From positions 347,858 to 411,857 of the forward strand of contig NZ_LT607802.1 of the NCBI RefSeq assembly GCF_900090205.1: a stretch of DNA of 64,000 bases, read 5' to 3'. Source of the stretch: Vogesella sp. LIG4 (GTDB taxonomy: Bacteria > Pseudomonadota > Gammaproteobacteria > Burkholderiales > Chromobacteriaceae). Within the stretch, counting starts at the first letter, position 1; every line of letters starts with the position of its first letter. A program made the position numbers and the translations under genes. Positions 39,301 through 47,825 of this stretch are shown here, in pieces. A model generated the notes under the pieces. It made no database searches. It was given only the letters and a program-made list of their open reading frames with translations, and was not told the origin of the DNA.

Positions 39301-39463
39301 AGGCGCCGGGGTAGTTGGTCATCACCACCGCCACCGGGAAGCGGATGTCCGGAAACTCCTCCACCGGCAGGTTGAACCAGGCAAACAGCCCCAGCACGCT
39401 GAGCAGCAGCATCAGCACCGCGGCAAAGTACGGGTTCTGCACGCTGACGCGGGTTAGCCACAT
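36341..39463 (-). CDS. RND family efflux permease (HAE1 type)
   Basis: A 1040-residue inner-membrane pump driven by protons. The N-terminus with FAWFNLPVEEFPDI, the large periplasmic loops, the TM4 motif LLIDDAIVVREN with its two acidic residues, and the second repeat (GIIMLMGLASKNGILLVDF) are complete. A histidine-rich cytoplasmic loop (HDPHHHGDRHRG, near residue 500) is unusual. The partner adaptor ends ten bases upstream. No outer-membrane channel gene is in the cluster, so a TolC-type partner elsewhere is needed. The substrate cannot be told. Confidence 0.93.
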   Translation of the reverse strand: MWLTRVSVQNPYFAAVLMLLLSVLGLFAWFNLPVEEFPDIRFPVAVVMTNYPGASPEVVESDVTRPIEEAVNTISGVKHIRSYSFEGSSTVVVEFELSADAAEGLQEVRDKVGAVQGRLRREVNTPTISQMNPNDEALMSYTLSSQDSSQRELTSWVDNILKKRLQTVSGVGEVKLVGESRREIHIDIDPYRLEALGLSVAEVSDVVTAANRDYPAGQVTTQRNELAVRVAGKLKTVDDFAALVVASRGGSDIRLADVANVRDTEAEKSSLTLIDGKPGIGIDIRAARGANVVQVADGVKRILDDYRTQAPPGTVFKLTYDKSQEVKNSLHEVQKTLGEGALLTVLIVFLFLGSWRSTVITGLTLPISMIGTLFALQALGFTLNLMTLMALSLSVGLLIDDAIVVRENIVRHANLGKGHFQAALDGTNEIGLAVLATTLTIVAVFLPVGFMGGIIGKFFHQFGLAVTVAVLISLFVSFTLDPMLSSIWHDPHHHGDRHRGPVGRLLDWFETSLDRMAAGYVAVIRWALAHRKTVLAAALALTVGSFLLVPLVGGEFLPRADKGEFRLSLKTAAGSSLEYTELKAREVEARLRSLPEVQTIDSKIGGGSFGAGRNQANITVNVGDKRQRARDLFQLMAAARLAAQQVAGIELDSVEETGKQGSPGKPVHLGIRGSDLAALERASGDIMARLRAIHGVTDVQSSLNDADPALNLQVKREAASTLGVDLARVGSTVSALLGGSTLTQWEAPDGENYDVRLQVPRDARVAELLDVLTVPGKRADSGEAQMVPLSQVASMLPGSSPRQIDRTDLMREITLTANISGRGATEVYADIDRMLKTAQLPQGVLLAQEGERRDMQESLGYAVQALAMGVVFIYLILAAQFRSFTLPVTIMVALPLSFVGVFVALLLFGSTLNMFSVIGIIMLMGLASKNGILLVDFINHSRREGMAREEAIVEAGRVRLRPIMMTSLAMIFGMLPLALASGAGSETQRPMAHAIIGGMVTSTVLTLIVLPVVYTYLDGLRVRIRRLLARLSGQTVASPH

Positions 39464-39473
39464 GGCAGCGTCC

Positions 39474-40601
39474 TCAGCGTTGCGGCAGGGACACTGCGTC
39501 CCCGGCCTTCAGGCCCAGCAGCGGCGCCGCCAGCACGGTTTCGCCGGCGGCGATGCCGCGCACCGCCACCTGCCGTTCGCTGTCGGCCTGCAGCAGCACC
39601 TGCACCGGCTGGCGCAGCAGGCGCCCGCCGCGTACCGCCAGCAGCCAGGGCTGGCTGCCATCGGCATCGTGCAGCGCCGCCTGCGGCAGGCTGATGGCGT
39701 CTTTCACCTCGGCCAGCACCACGCCGCCCTTGGCGAACTGCCCTGCTTTCAACTTGCCGTCGCGGTTGTCCACCCGCAGGTAGACGTTGAAAGTGCGAGT
39801 GGCGGCATTGGCCACCGGGTTGATGCGCGCCAGGGTGGCGTTGAACTGGCCGTCCACGCCCTCCACTGCAAAGCGCGCCTGCTGGCCGGGCTTGAGCTGC
39901 CCAACCAGCCGCGCCGGCACGCTGGCCACGCCTTCCAGCTCCGCCAGGTCGGCAATGCCGAACAGTTTCTGGTTACGCGCCGCCTGTTCACCCGGCTGGG
40001 TGCGGCGCGCATATACGGTGCCGGCCATCGGCGAGCGCACTTCGCTCTCGCTCAGGCTCTTCCTGGCGCGCGCCAGCTGGCTGCGCCGCGCCGCCACTTC
40101 ACCGGCGCGCACCTGGTAATCGCTTTCGATCTCGTCGAACGCGTACTTGGAGATGAAACCCTGCTGCAGCAATTCGCGCTGCTTGTCGAGCTTGAGCCGC
40201 GCCAGCTTCAGCCGCGTTTCGTCATTGGCCAGCTGCGCCTGCTGCTCGTTGAGTTGCTGCTGCAGCGCTTCGCTGTCGATACGTGCCAGCAGTTGACCGC
40301 GCGTCACCTGCTCGCCTTCGCGCACCAGCACCTGCTGCACCGTGCCGTCGGCCTGTGCCGCCACCTCGGCGCTCTGCAGCGCATTGAGCGTGGCGGTGAA
40401 CGGCAGCAACCGGGCCAGCGGCGCCACGCGGGTGGTGAGTACGTCGGCGGCTGCCAGCTGGCGGGCGGGTGCCGCCGCCTGGGCGCCGCTGGCAGCTGCG
40501 GCGCCGGATTCTCCGCCCGGCGCCGGCTTGCCGCAGGCTGCCAGCGCCAGCAGCGCCGCCAACACGGCGGCGTTACGAATGAGGGAAGTCGAATGCGTCA
40601 T
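39474..40601 (-). CDS. RND efflux periplasmic adaptor subunit (lipoprotein)
   Basis: A 375-residue membrane fusion protein. Signal peptide with lipobox LAAC near residue 20, a lipoyl/hairpin domain (VAAQADGTVQQVLVREGEQV, coiled coil about 105-165) and beta-barrel domains. It joins the RND pump to an outer-membrane channel. ATG 40601 (MTHSTSLIRN) starts the signal peptide; the longer frame from 40667 has no signal. It probably forms an operon with mltA upstream, 20 bases away. Confidence 0.9.
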   Translation of the reverse strand: MTHSTSLIRNAAVLAALLALAACGKPAPGGESGAAAASGAQAAAPARQLAAADVLTTRVAPLARLLPFTATLNALQSAEVAAQADGTVQQVLVREGEQVTRGQLLARIDSEALQQQLNEQQAQLANDETRLKLARLKLDKQRELLQQGFISKYAFDEIESDYQVRAGEVAARRSQLARARKSLSESEVRSPMAGTVYARRTQPGEQAARNQKLFGIADLAELEGVASVPARLVGQLKPGQQARFAVEGVDGQFNATLARINPVANAATRTFNVYLRVDNRDGKLKAGQFAKGGVVLAEVKDAISLPQAALHDADGSQPWLLAVRGGRLLRQPVQVLLQADSERQVAVRGIAAGETVLAAPLLGLKAGDAVSLPQR

Positions 40602-40621
40602 GAACGGTCCGGAAAAATCGG

Positions 40622-41878
40622 TCAGGGGGCGGCCGCCGGCGTCATGCCGTTGGGCAGCAGCAGCCACAGTTTGCCGCTCTGCTTCATGCGGCCGGCGTAC
40701 ATGCCGGCTTCGGCACCGTAGCCAAAGAAGAAGTCGGCGCGCACGCCGCCACGGATGGCGCCCCCGGTATCCTGCGCGTGCACCAGGCGGTTCAGCGGCT
40801 GCGGCGTGCCGTCCAGCGGCCAGGTAGTGGCCAGGTATACCGGCGCGCCCAGCGGAATGTAGCGCGGGTCCACTGCCACGCTGTAGCCGCTGGTCAGCGG
40901 CACGCCCAGCGCGCCCAGCGGGCCGCTGTCATTGGCCGGCAGCGGCTTGAAGAACACGTAGCTGGGGTTGGCCGCAAACAGTTCGGCACGGCGTTGCGGG
41001 TGAGCGCTGATCCACGCCTTGATGTTCTGCATCGACACGTCTTCCAGCCGCATCTGGCCCTGATCCACCAGCCAGCGGCCAATCGACTTGTAGCCGTGGC
41101 CGTTCTGGTCGGCATAGCCGACGCGGATGAAGCTGCCGTCTTCCAGCTGGATGCGGCCGGAGCCCTGCACCTGCAGGAAGAACAGTTCGGTTTCGTCCTC
41201 CACCCAGGCCAGCACCGGCATCTTGTCATTGCCCTTGCCGGCGTTGATCTCGGCGCGGGTGTAGTACGGCAGCAGGCGGTTGCCGTCGATGCGGCCCTTC
41301 AGCGCGCGGGTGCGATTGTCGGTAACGAAATCCGCCAGGCTGATCTGGATCTCGCCCGAGCCGGCCACGCTCTTGCCCGGCAGCAGCTGCAGGCGGTTGC
41401 CGCTGCTGCGCCTGGCCACCAGCTGCGGCTGCACGCGCTGCTCGGCGGTGATATCCAGTACGTAGAGATCGGCCGGCGTGCCATACACCGGGTACGGCGT
41501 CTGCGCCGATTTGCTGCGGCTGCCGGCCAGCAACGGCTCGTAGTAGCCGGTGATCAGCCCGCTGTCCTTGCCGCTGTCCAGCAGCTGCCACGGCGTGAAG
41601 CGGCTTTCATAGAAGCTGCGCACCGCCTGCGGGTTGGCCGCATCGATGCTACCGCTGTCGGCGCAGATGCCCTGCCACTGCGGGCGGCCCTGCAGGGTGC
41701 GGCAGCTGGCTTTCAGGGCGGTAAGGCTCTCGCCGGCCAGCGGCCCGCCCCAGCCGGGCAGGTCGGCAAACTGCGCACTCTGGTAGCGCACCTGGCTGGT
41801 GCTGGTGGTCAGCGGCGGGTAGGAGGCACAGGCGGCCAGCAGCGCGGTGCTGGCCAGGGTGATCAGGCGCTTGAACAT
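40622..41878 (-). CDS. mltA: Membrane-bound lytic murein transglycosylase A
   Basis: A 418-residue outer-membrane lipoprotein that cleaves peptidoglycan glycan strands. Lipobox LLAAC near residue 15; the barwin-like catalytic C-terminus contains HAQDTGGAIRGGVRADFFFG, whose Asp is the catalytic residue in MltA. ATG 41878 (MFKRLITLAS) begins the signal peptide. Two decamer copies lie in the gene and one (41907-41916) in its leader. Confidence 0.93.
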   Translation of the reverse strand: MFKRLITLASTALLAACASYPPLTTSTSQVRYQSAQFADLPGWGGPLAGESLTALKASCRTLQGRPQWQGICADSGSIDAANPQAVRSFYESRFTPWQLLDSGKDSGLITGYYEPLLAGSRSKSAQTPYPVYGTPADLYVLDITAEQRVQPQLVARRSSGNRLQLLPGKSVAGSGEIQISLADFVTDNRTRALKGRIDGNRLLPYYTRAEINAGKGNDKMPVLAWVEDETELFFLQVQGSGRIQLEDGSFIRVGYADQNGHGYKSIGRWLVDQGQMRLEDVSMQNIKAWISAHPQRRAELFAANPSYVFFKPLPANDSGPLGALGVPLTSGYSVAVDPRYIPLGAPVYLATTWPLDGTPQPLNRLVHAQDTGGAIRGGVRADFFFGYGAEAGMYAGRMKQSGKLWLLLPNGMTPAAAP

Positions 41879-42002
41879 GGCGATGAGGGCAGTCTCGGGC
41901 GCAAAGGTTGGCCGCAAGGCGGCGATACGCGATGGTAATGAAGGCGTGGCCGCACTGGCAAATGCCAATTTATGGCTTCGTCATTGCGGCAACAGGCAGG
42001 GT

Positions 42003-42533
42003 TCAGGGCTTGGGCAGCGCGGCATCCACCGCCTTGAGGAAATCGGGCGCATCCGGCTTGGTCAGCGGGCTGAAGGCGGTAACCGTCTTGCCGTCGGCGG
42101 CAATCACGTACTTGTAGAAATTCCATTTCGGCGCACTGCCGCTGACCTTGGCCAGCGCCTGGTACAGCGGGTGGGCGTCGTCACCGCGCACGTGCACGCG
42201 GCTGGCCATCGGGAAGCTCACACCGTAGTTGGCCTGGCAGAAGCTGGCCACTTCCTTGTCCTGGGCCAGTTCCTGGAAGAAGTCGTCGCTGGGAAAGCCC
42301 ACCACTACCAGCCCCTTGTCGCGGTAGTCCTGCCACAGCGACTGCAGGCCCTTGAACTGCGGGGTGAAGCCGCAGTGGCTTGCGGTATTGACCACCACCA
42401 CCGCCTTGCCCTGGTAGGCGCACATATCGATGGTGCCGCCGGACAGCCCCGGCACGCGGTAGTCCAGCAAGGTCGGGCAGGCGGCACTGGCCAGTGCCGG
42501 CAGCAGGTAGAAGGTGGCAAGCAGCTTGCGCAT
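42003..42533 (-). CDS. Periplasmic glutathione peroxidase-like protein
   Basis: A 176-residue thioredoxin-fold peroxidase with a signal peptide (about 1-18). The active-site cysteine is in NTASHCGFTPQFKGLQSLW, and KWNFYKYVIAADG supplies the conserved Trp-Asn-Phe. The usual GFPCNQF motif reads GFPSDDF, so one cysteine of the family is absent; another lies in SFCQANYG. It probably reduces hydroperoxides in the periplasm with an unknown thiol donor. It lies between mltA and thioredoxin, all on the minus strand. Confidence 0.88.
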   Translation of the reverse strand: MRKLLATFYLLPALASAACPTLLDYRVPGLSGGTIDMCAYQGKAVVVVNTASHCGFTPQFKGLQSLWQDYRDKGLVVVGFPSDDFFQELAQDKEVASFCQANYGVSFPMASRVHVRGDDAHPLYQALAKVSGSAPKWNFYKYVIAADGKTVTAFSPLTKPDAPDFLKAVDAALPKP

Positions 42534-42649
42534 GACGGGCTCCGGATCGCAGAAAAGTCCATGCCGCGGGTATCGCGGCCAACATGATAAAGACAAACGC
42601 CGCGGCAACAAGTTGCGGCGGCGTTGTGTGGAGCCAAGCCAGGCGTGGC

Positions 42650-43012
42650 TCATTCCTGCTGGCTGTCGATGTCGGCGCGCACCTTGTCCATGTCGAGGTC
42701 GCGCACGGCCTGGATCAGCTGCTCGAACTGGGCGCCCATCATGGCGCCGGCCTGGTGGAACACCACGATGCCGTCTTTCAGCGCCATCAGCGTGGGGATG
42801 GAGCGAATCTGGAAGTGCGCCGCCAGCGCCTGCTCGGCTTCGGTGTCGATCTTGCCGAACACGATGTCCGGGTGCTTGTCGGCGGCGGCCTCGAAGATCG
42901 GGCCGAACATCTTGCACGGGCCACACCAGTCCGCCCAGAAATCCAGGAACAGAATCCCCTCGCGCTCGGCGTGGTCGTTGAAGGTATCGGCGGTGATGTT
43001 CACGTAAGACAT
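42650..43012 (-). CDS. trxA: Thioredoxin
   Basis: A 120-residue thioredoxin with the WCGPC active site (LDFWADWCGPCKMFGP, near residues 26-41) and the cis-proline in RSIPTLM. The C-terminal extension (DLDMDKVRADIDSQQE) resembles neisserial thioredoxins and is longer than in E. coli TrxA. AAGGAA precedes ATG 43012. Whether it is the main cellular thioredoxin is not certain. Confidence 0.88.
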   Translation of the reverse strand: MSYVNITADTFNDHAEREGILFLDFWADWCGPCKMFGPIFEAAADKHPDIVFGKIDTEAEQALAAHFQIRSIPTLMALKDGIVVFHQAGAMMGAQFEQLIQAVRDLDMDKVRADIDSQQE

Positions 43013-43145
43013 GCTGTGTTCCTTTTGCGCTGGCCCGCCGTGAGTGGCGGGCGCTGATGACTGAACAATTGGCGCTGGCGCGGCAAAACTCAAGGTAGCG
43101 CCGCGATTGATTTTATTTGCGCCTTTATTGTCTGCCGCTATCGGC

Positions 43146-44108
43146 TCAGCCCGCGTGCCCGGCGGCACGGTGGCCGATCCGCCAGCACTGGTGGATCTTC
43201 TTGTTGCGGAAGTCCTCCGGCACCGATTGCTTGCTGATATCGCGCACGTCGTAGTCCTGCACCAGCAGCGGGCTCAGCTCGAAGCTGCGCAGGTTGTTGG
43301 AGAAGTACAGCACGCCGCCCGGCGCCAGGAGGCGCATGGCGCCGTCCACCAGCTTGATGTGGTCGCGCTGCACGTCCAGCTCGTCCTGCATCTTCTTGCT
43401 GTTGGAGAAGCTGGGCGGGTCCATCACGATCAGGTCGAACTGCTTGCCGGCAAACGCGGCGTCTTCCAGGTACTGGAACACGTCGTCGCGGATCAGCACA
43501 TGCCTGGCCAGGTCCAGGCCGTTGAGCTCGAAATTGCGACGGCTCCACGCCTGGTAGGTGTTGGACAGGTCCACCGTCTCGCTGCTCAGCGCGCCGCCGG
43601 CGGCAGCGTACACGGTGAAGCTGCCGGTGTAGGCGAACAGGTTGAGAAAGCGCTTGCCGGCGGCCTCCTCGCGTACCCGCTTGCGGGTGTTGCGATGGTC
43701 GAGGAACAGGCCGGTGTCCAGGTAGGCGTCCAGGTTCACCCAGAAGCGCTGGCCCTGCTCCGCCACCACGAAGTCCTCGCCTTCGCGGCCGGTCTTCTCG
43801 TACTGGTTGTCGCCCTTCTGCCGGCGGCGCGCCTTCAGCGCGATCTTGTCCGGCGCCACCCCGGTTACCTCGCAGATGGCCTGGCCCACGGCCAGCATCC
43901 AGTCGGCGTACTCGTCGTCGCCGATCTGCCAGCCGGTATCGTATTCCTGCAGGTGCACGTGCTCGCCGTAGATGTCGATGATCAGCGGGAACTGCGGCAC
44001 ATCGCGGTCGTATACGCGCCAGGCTTCCAGCGCATTGCGCTTGGCCCACTTGGCGTAATGCTTGTAGTTCTTGGAAAGACGGCCTGCGAAGGCGGATACG
44101 TCTGCCAT
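43146..44108 (-). CDS. RlmK-like 23S rRNA (guanine-N7) methyltransferase, stand-alone
   Basis: A 320-residue SAM methyltransferase that aligns with the C-terminal half (RlmK) of E. coli RlmKL: GRLSKNYKHYAKWAKRNALE, the LNLFAYTGSFTVYAAAGGA SAM loop and VMDPPSFSNSKKMQDELDVQ match in order. In E. coli this domain is fused to RlmL and methylates G2069 of 23S rRNA. Here it stands alone with its own start. The RlmL half is not nearby. The name follows from homology only. Confidence 0.85.
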   Translation of the reverse strand: MADVSAFAGRLSKNYKHYAKWAKRNALEAWRVYDRDVPQFPLIIDIYGEHVHLQEYDTGWQIGDDEYADWMLAVGQAICEVTGVAPDKIALKARRRQKGDNQYEKTGREGEDFVVAEQGQRFWVNLDAYLDTGLFLDHRNTRKRVREEAAGKRFLNLFAYTGSFTVYAAAGGALSSETVDLSNTYQAWSRRNFELNGLDLARHVLIRDDVFQYLEDAAFAGKQFDLIVMDPPSFSNSKKMQDELDVQRDHIKLVDGAMRLLAPGGVLYFSNNLRSFELSPLLVQDYDVRDISKQSVPEDFRNKKIHQCWRIGHRAAGHAG

Positions 44109-44165
44109 GGTTTACCTCGGAAATGCGAAGCGCCGGAGCGTGTCCGGCGCGTGATGTATTCGGTG

Positions 44166-44185
44166 TGCGGCCAACGTTGGCCGCA
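44166..44185. repeat. 20-bp perfect palindrome of two decamers
   Basis: TGCGGCCAAC (44166-44175) joined to GTTGGCCGCA (44176-44185), in the gap between coaD and the RlmK-like gene. Confidence 0.9.
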
Positions 44186-44189
44186 AGGT

Positions 44190-44220
44190 TCAGGAGCTGT
44201 GTACGATCTCGCGAGACAAG
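44190..44220. repeat. Possible relic of a Correia-like element
   Basis: ACGATCTCGCGAG followed by ACAAG resembles the left end of elements B and C with an internal deletion. It runs up to the coaD stop. The match is short and the call is tentative. Confidence 0.35.
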
Positions 44221-44226
44221 TCGTAG

Positions 44227-44772
44227 CTAGTCGAGCTGCAGCACCTGCTGCTGATAATAGTTTACCAGCTTGCGGTACACCGGCTCCGGCACGTAGTGGC
44301 GAATGATCTGCTCCCAGCCCTGCGGCCCCATCAGCCCCTTCACCATGGTGGAGGACACCTCGGCGTACTCGCGCGGCGGCAGCAGGAAGATGGTGGTGAT
44401 GTCGGTATGCAGGTCGGAGTTGATGTAGCGCATGGTGCGCTCGTACTCGTAGTCGCTGGCGGTGCGGATGCCGCGGATGATGTAGTTGGCGCCGATGCTC
44501 TGCGCGTAGTTCACCAGGAACTGGTTCTCGAACACCACCACCTTGAGCTTGGAAAAGCCGCGTGTCACCGCCCGCAGCATCTCCAGCCGTTCATCCACGC
44601 TGAAGGTGCAACGCTTGTCCGGGTTGACACCAATGGCCACCACCAGCTCGTCGAACAGTTCGACGGCTTCACGGATCATCCACAAGTGCCCGTTGGTCAC
44701 CGGGTCAAAGCTTCCGGCGTAGACGGCTCGCTTCAATTGACGCTTTCCTTTATTGCTATTGCTATGTGTCAT
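44227..44772 (-). CDS. coaD: Phosphopantetheine adenylyltransferase
   Basis: A 181-residue enzyme of coenzyme A synthesis. The nucleotidyltransferase motif [14 protein letters not shown] (TxGH type), [17 protein letters not shown] and the [10 protein letters not shown] region are diagnostic and resemble neisserial CoaD. ATG 44772 leaves a 13-residue N-terminal extension before KRAVYAG; a start nearer the motif is possible. A longer frame runs to 44883 and is not supported. Confidence 0.93.
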   Translation of the reverse strand: MTHSNSNKGKRQLKRAVYAGSFDPVTNGHLWMIREAVELFDELVVAIGVNPDKRCTFSVDERLEMLRAVTRGFSKLKVVVFENQFLVNYAQSIGANYIIRGIRTASDYEYERTMRYINSDLHTDITTIFLLPPREYAEVSSTMVKGLMGPQGWEQIIRHYVPEPVYRKLVNYYQQQVLQLD

Positions 44773-44828
44773 GGCGACTGTACTTGTGGCTGGCGGGTGG
44801 GACAAGGCATTTTTGCTGCAATGCAGAA

Positions 44829-44869
44829 TAAAAAGCACCGGAGCGGTGCGATTCACCACTCCGGTGCTT
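44829..44869 (-). terminator. Terminator of dppBCDF
   Basis: On the minus strand an 11-bp stem (44833-44843 with 44859-44869), a 15-base loop and a T-rich tail (TTTTTATT). It lies 58 bases after the dppF stop. Confidence 0.85.
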
Positions 44870-44926
44870 GTACTGTAGTGCATGCAAACCCGGTCACCAC
44901 CCGTTCAGGTGGTCACCCGAGTCTAC

Positions 44927-45901
44927 TCAGGTGTTGATGCTTTCCGCGTGGTGGCACGCCACCTGATGCCCCGCCAGCTCGCGCAGCTGCGGCTCTTCCT
45001 TGCTGCAACGCTCGGTGGCAAACGGGCAGCGCTTGTGGAAAGCGCAACCGGTGGGCGGGTTGAGCGGGCTGGGCAGCTCGCCGCTGATCTTGATCTTGGC
45101 GCGGCGGTCTTCCTCGCGCACCGACGGCGTAGCCGACAGCAGTGCCTTGGTGTACGGGTGCAGCGGCTTGGCGTAGACCGCCTCCTTGCAGCCCACTTCC
45201 ACCGCGCGGCCCAGGTACATCACCATCACGTCGTCGGCCACGTGCTCCACCACCGCCAGGTTGTGCGAGATGAACACATAGGCGGTGTTGAACTCTTCCT
45301 GCAGATCCATGAACAGGTTCAGCACCTGTGCCTGGATCGACACGTCCAGTGCCGAGGTCGGTTCGTCGGCCACCACGATCTGCGGCTGCAGCATCATGGC
45401 GCGGGCGATGGCGATACGCTGGCGCTGGCCGCCGGAGAACATGTGCGGGTAGCGGTAGTAGTGCTCCGGGCGCAGGCCGACGCGCTGCATCATGGCGCGC
45501 ACCTTGGCTTCGCGCTCGCTGGCGGACAGCTTGGTGTTGATCAGCAGCGGTTCGCCCAGCTGGTCGCCGATCTTCTGGCGCGGGTTGAGTGAGGCGTACG
45601 GGTTCTGGAACACCATCTGCACCTTGCTGCGCAGAGCCTTGAGTTCGGCGGTGCTGGCCTTGCCCACTTCCACGCCGGCCAGCTGCAGCGAGCCGGCGGT
45701 AGGCGCTTCGATCAGGGTGAGCTGGCGCGCCAGGGTGGACTTGCCACAGCCGGACTCGCCCACCACGGCCAGGGTCTTGCCGGCCTTCAGTTCGAACGAG
45801 ACGCCGTTGAGCGCCTTCACCATGGCCTTCGGCTTGAGGAAGCCCTGCGACACCTCGTAGTGACGGGTCAGGTCGCGAGCCTGCAGTACGGTCTGGCTCA
45901 T
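44927..45901 (-). CDS. dppF: Dipeptide ABC transporter ATP-binding protein DppF
   Basis: A 324-residue ATPase of a peptide importer. Walker [10 protein letters not shown], signature [14 protein letters not shown], Walker [12 protein letters not shown] and the C-terminal oligopeptide-transporter extension with cysteines ([14 protein letters not shown]) that can bind an iron-sulfur cluster. Its start overlaps the dppD stop (ATGA). Confidence 0.95.
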   Translation of the reverse strand: MSQTVLQARDLTRHYEVSQGFLKPKAMVKALNGVSFELKAGKTLAVVGESGCGKSTLARQLTLIEAPTAGSLQLAGVEVGKASTAELKALRSKVQMVFQNPYASLNPRQKIGDQLGEPLLINTKLSASEREAKVRAMMQRVGLRPEHYYRYPHMFSGGQRQRIAIARAMMLQPQIVVADEPTSALDVSIQAQVLNLFMDLQEEFNTAYVFISHNLAVVEHVADDVMVMYLGRAVEVGCKEAVYAKPLHPYTKALLSATPSVREEDRRAKIKISGELPSPLNPPTGCAFHKRCPFATERCSKEEPQLRELAGHQVACHHAESINT

Positions 45902-46872
45902 TGGGCCTCCTTGTCGATCAGCGGGTAGAAGCAGCGCGCGGCGCCATGCTCATTCGGCGTGATGGCCGGGCGCTCGGCGCGGCAGCGATCCTGTGCGTAC
46001 GGGCAGCGCGGGCTGAGCAGACAGCCCTTGGGACGGTCGTACTGGCCCGGCACGATGCCCGGCAGGGTGTTCAGCCGGCGTGCGCCCTTGCTGTGCTCGG
46101 GAATGGACGCCAGCAGGGCCTCGGTGTACGGGTGCACCGGGTGCCGGAACAGGCTCGGCACGGTACCCTCTTCCACCACTTGGCCGGCGTACATCACCGC
46201 CACGCGGTGCGCCACTTCGGCGATCACCGCCAGATCGTGGGTGATCATGATCAGCGCCATATTGCGCTCTTTCTGCAGGCTGACCAGCAGTTCCATGATC
46301 TGCGCCTGGATGGTCACATCCAGCGCGGTGGTGGGTTCGTCGGCGATCAGCAGCTTGGGGTTGCAGGCCAGGGCCACTGCGATCATCACGCGCTGGCTCA
46401 TGCCGCCGGACAACTGGTGCGGGTAGGCATCCAGCCGGGTCTTGGCGGCCGGGATCTCCACCAGCTCCATCAGCTCCAGTGCGCGCGCTTTCAGCTCGGC
46501 GCCGCGCAGCCCCTGGTGCACCTTGAGCACTTCCATGATCTGGTAGCCCACGGTGTAGCTGGGGTTGAGCGAGGTCATTGGGTCCTGGAAGATCATGGCG
46601 ATGTCCTTGCCCACGATCTTGCGGCGCTCTTTCGGGCTGATGGTCAGCAGGTTCTTGCCGTCGAAGTCCAGCTGGTCGGCCACGATGCGGCCTTGGCCTT
46701 CCAGGAGGCCCATCATCGCCATCATGGTGACGGATTTGCCGGAGCCGGATTCGCCGACGATGCCGACGATCTCGCCCTGGTTCACGCTCAGGTCGAGACC
46801 TTCCACCGCGCGGAAAGGGTTGGCCGCATTGCCGAATTCCACCGACAGATTCTTGATTTGCAACAGACTCAT
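45898..46872 (-). CDS. dppD: Dipeptide ABC transporter ATP-binding protein DppD
   Basis: A 324-residue ATPase paired with DppF. Walker [10 protein letters not shown], signature [12 protein letters not shown], Walker [12 protein letters not shown] and the C-terminal [14 protein letters not shown] motif. ATG 46872 (MSLLQIKNL) is preferred to GTG 46878. It starts nine bases after the dppC stop. A decamer lies inside at 46819. Confidence 0.95.
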   Translation of the reverse strand: MSLLQIKNLSVEFGNAANPFRAVEGLDLSVNQGEIVGIVGESGSGKSVTMMAMMGLLEGQGRIVADQLDFDGKNLLTISPKERRKIVGKDIAMIFQDPMTSLNPSYTVGYQIMEVLKVHQGLRGAELKARALELMELVEIPAAKTRLDAYPHQLSGGMSQRVMIAVALACNPKLLIADEPTTALDVTIQAQIMELLVSLQKERNMALIMITHDLAVIAEVAHRVAVMYAGQVVEEGTVPSLFRHPVHPYTEALLASIPEHSKGARRLNTLPGIVPGQYDRPKGCLLSPRCPYAQDRCRAERPAITPNEHGAARCFYPLIDKEAQ

Positions 46873-46881
46873 GTTCACCCC

Positions 46882-47808
46882 TTACGCCACGCGCTTCATC
46901 TTCGGGTCCAGCGCGTCACGCAGGCCATCACCCATCAGGTTGATCGACAGAACCGCCAGCAGAATGGTCAGGCCCGGCATCATCACCACCCACCAGGCGC
47001 TGGTCATGTAGTCGCGCGCGCCGGACAGCATGGTGCCCCACTCCGGAGTCGGCGGTTGTACGCCCATGCCCAGGAAGCCCAGAGCGGAGATTTCCAGGAT
47101 GGCGGAGGAGAAGCTCATGGTGGCGTGCACGATCAGCGGTGCCATGCAGTTGGGCAGCACGGTAACGAACATCAGGCGCACCAGGCCGGCGCCGGAGACG
47201 CGGGCGGCGGTAACGTAGTCGCGGTTCAGCTCGGTAATGGCCGAGGCGCGGGTAAGGCGCACATAGCCCGGCAGGCCCACCACGGCGATGGCGATCATGG
47301 CGTTGACCAGGCCAGGGCCGAGAATCGCCATGATGGCGATGGCCAGCAGCAGCGACGGCAGCGCCATCATGATGTCCATCAGACGCATGATCAGGCTGCC
47401 CAGCACCCGCGGGAAGAACGCGGCCAGCAGGCCGAGGATCACGCCGGGCAGCAGCGACAGCAGCACCGACACCAGGCTGATCAGCAGCGACATCTGCGCG
47501 CCGTAGAACAGGCGCGCCAGGATGTCGCGGCCCAGTTCATCGGTGCCGAGCAGGAACTGGCTGCTGCCACCGGCCAGCCAGGACGGCGGGGTGAGCAGAT
47601 GGTCGCGGAACTGTTCCAGCGGGTCATGCGGGGTGATGATGCCGGCGAACAGTGCACAGAACACCACCACCGACATGAAGATCAGGCCGGCAACGGCACC
47701 CTTGTTCTGCTTGAAGCTCAGCCAGAACTCCTTCAGCGGCGACGGGTAGCTCAGTGCCGGGTCTTCGTGGGCCGCAACGGTTTGCGGCGAAGTATTCACA
47801 TTAGCCAT
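46882..47808 (-). CDS. dppC: Dipeptide ABC transporter permease DppC
   Basis: A 308-residue permease with an N-terminal OppC helix region (EFWLSFKQNKGAVAGLIFMS) and five further helices. The EAA-type loop EISALGFLGMGVQPPTPEWG is typical of DppC. It starts 17 bases after the dppB stop. Confidence 0.95.
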   Translation of the reverse strand: MANVNTSPQTVAAHEDPALSYPSPLKEFWLSFKQNKGAVAGLIFMSVVVFCALFAGIITPHDPLEQFRDHLLTPPSWLAGGSSQFLLGTDELGRDILARLFYGAQMSLLISLVSVLLSLLPGVILGLLAAFFPRVLGSLIMRLMDIMMALPSLLLAIAIMAILGPGLVNAMIAIAVVGLPGYVRLTRASAITELNRDYVTAARVSGAGLVRLMFVTVLPNCMAPLIVHATMSFSSAILEISALGFLGMGVQPPTPEWGTMLSGARDYMTSAWWVVMMPGLTILLAVLSINLMGDGLRDALDPKMKRVA

Positions 47809-47825
47809 GTTTGTGTTCCTGCAGC

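Noticed and set aside
36254..39457. A 1067-codon plus-strand open frame opposite the RND gene
   Set aside because: It is exactly antisense to a well-conserved pump. Its His/Gln/Arg-rich composition is what the reverse strand of G+C-rich coding DNA gives, and it has no domain.
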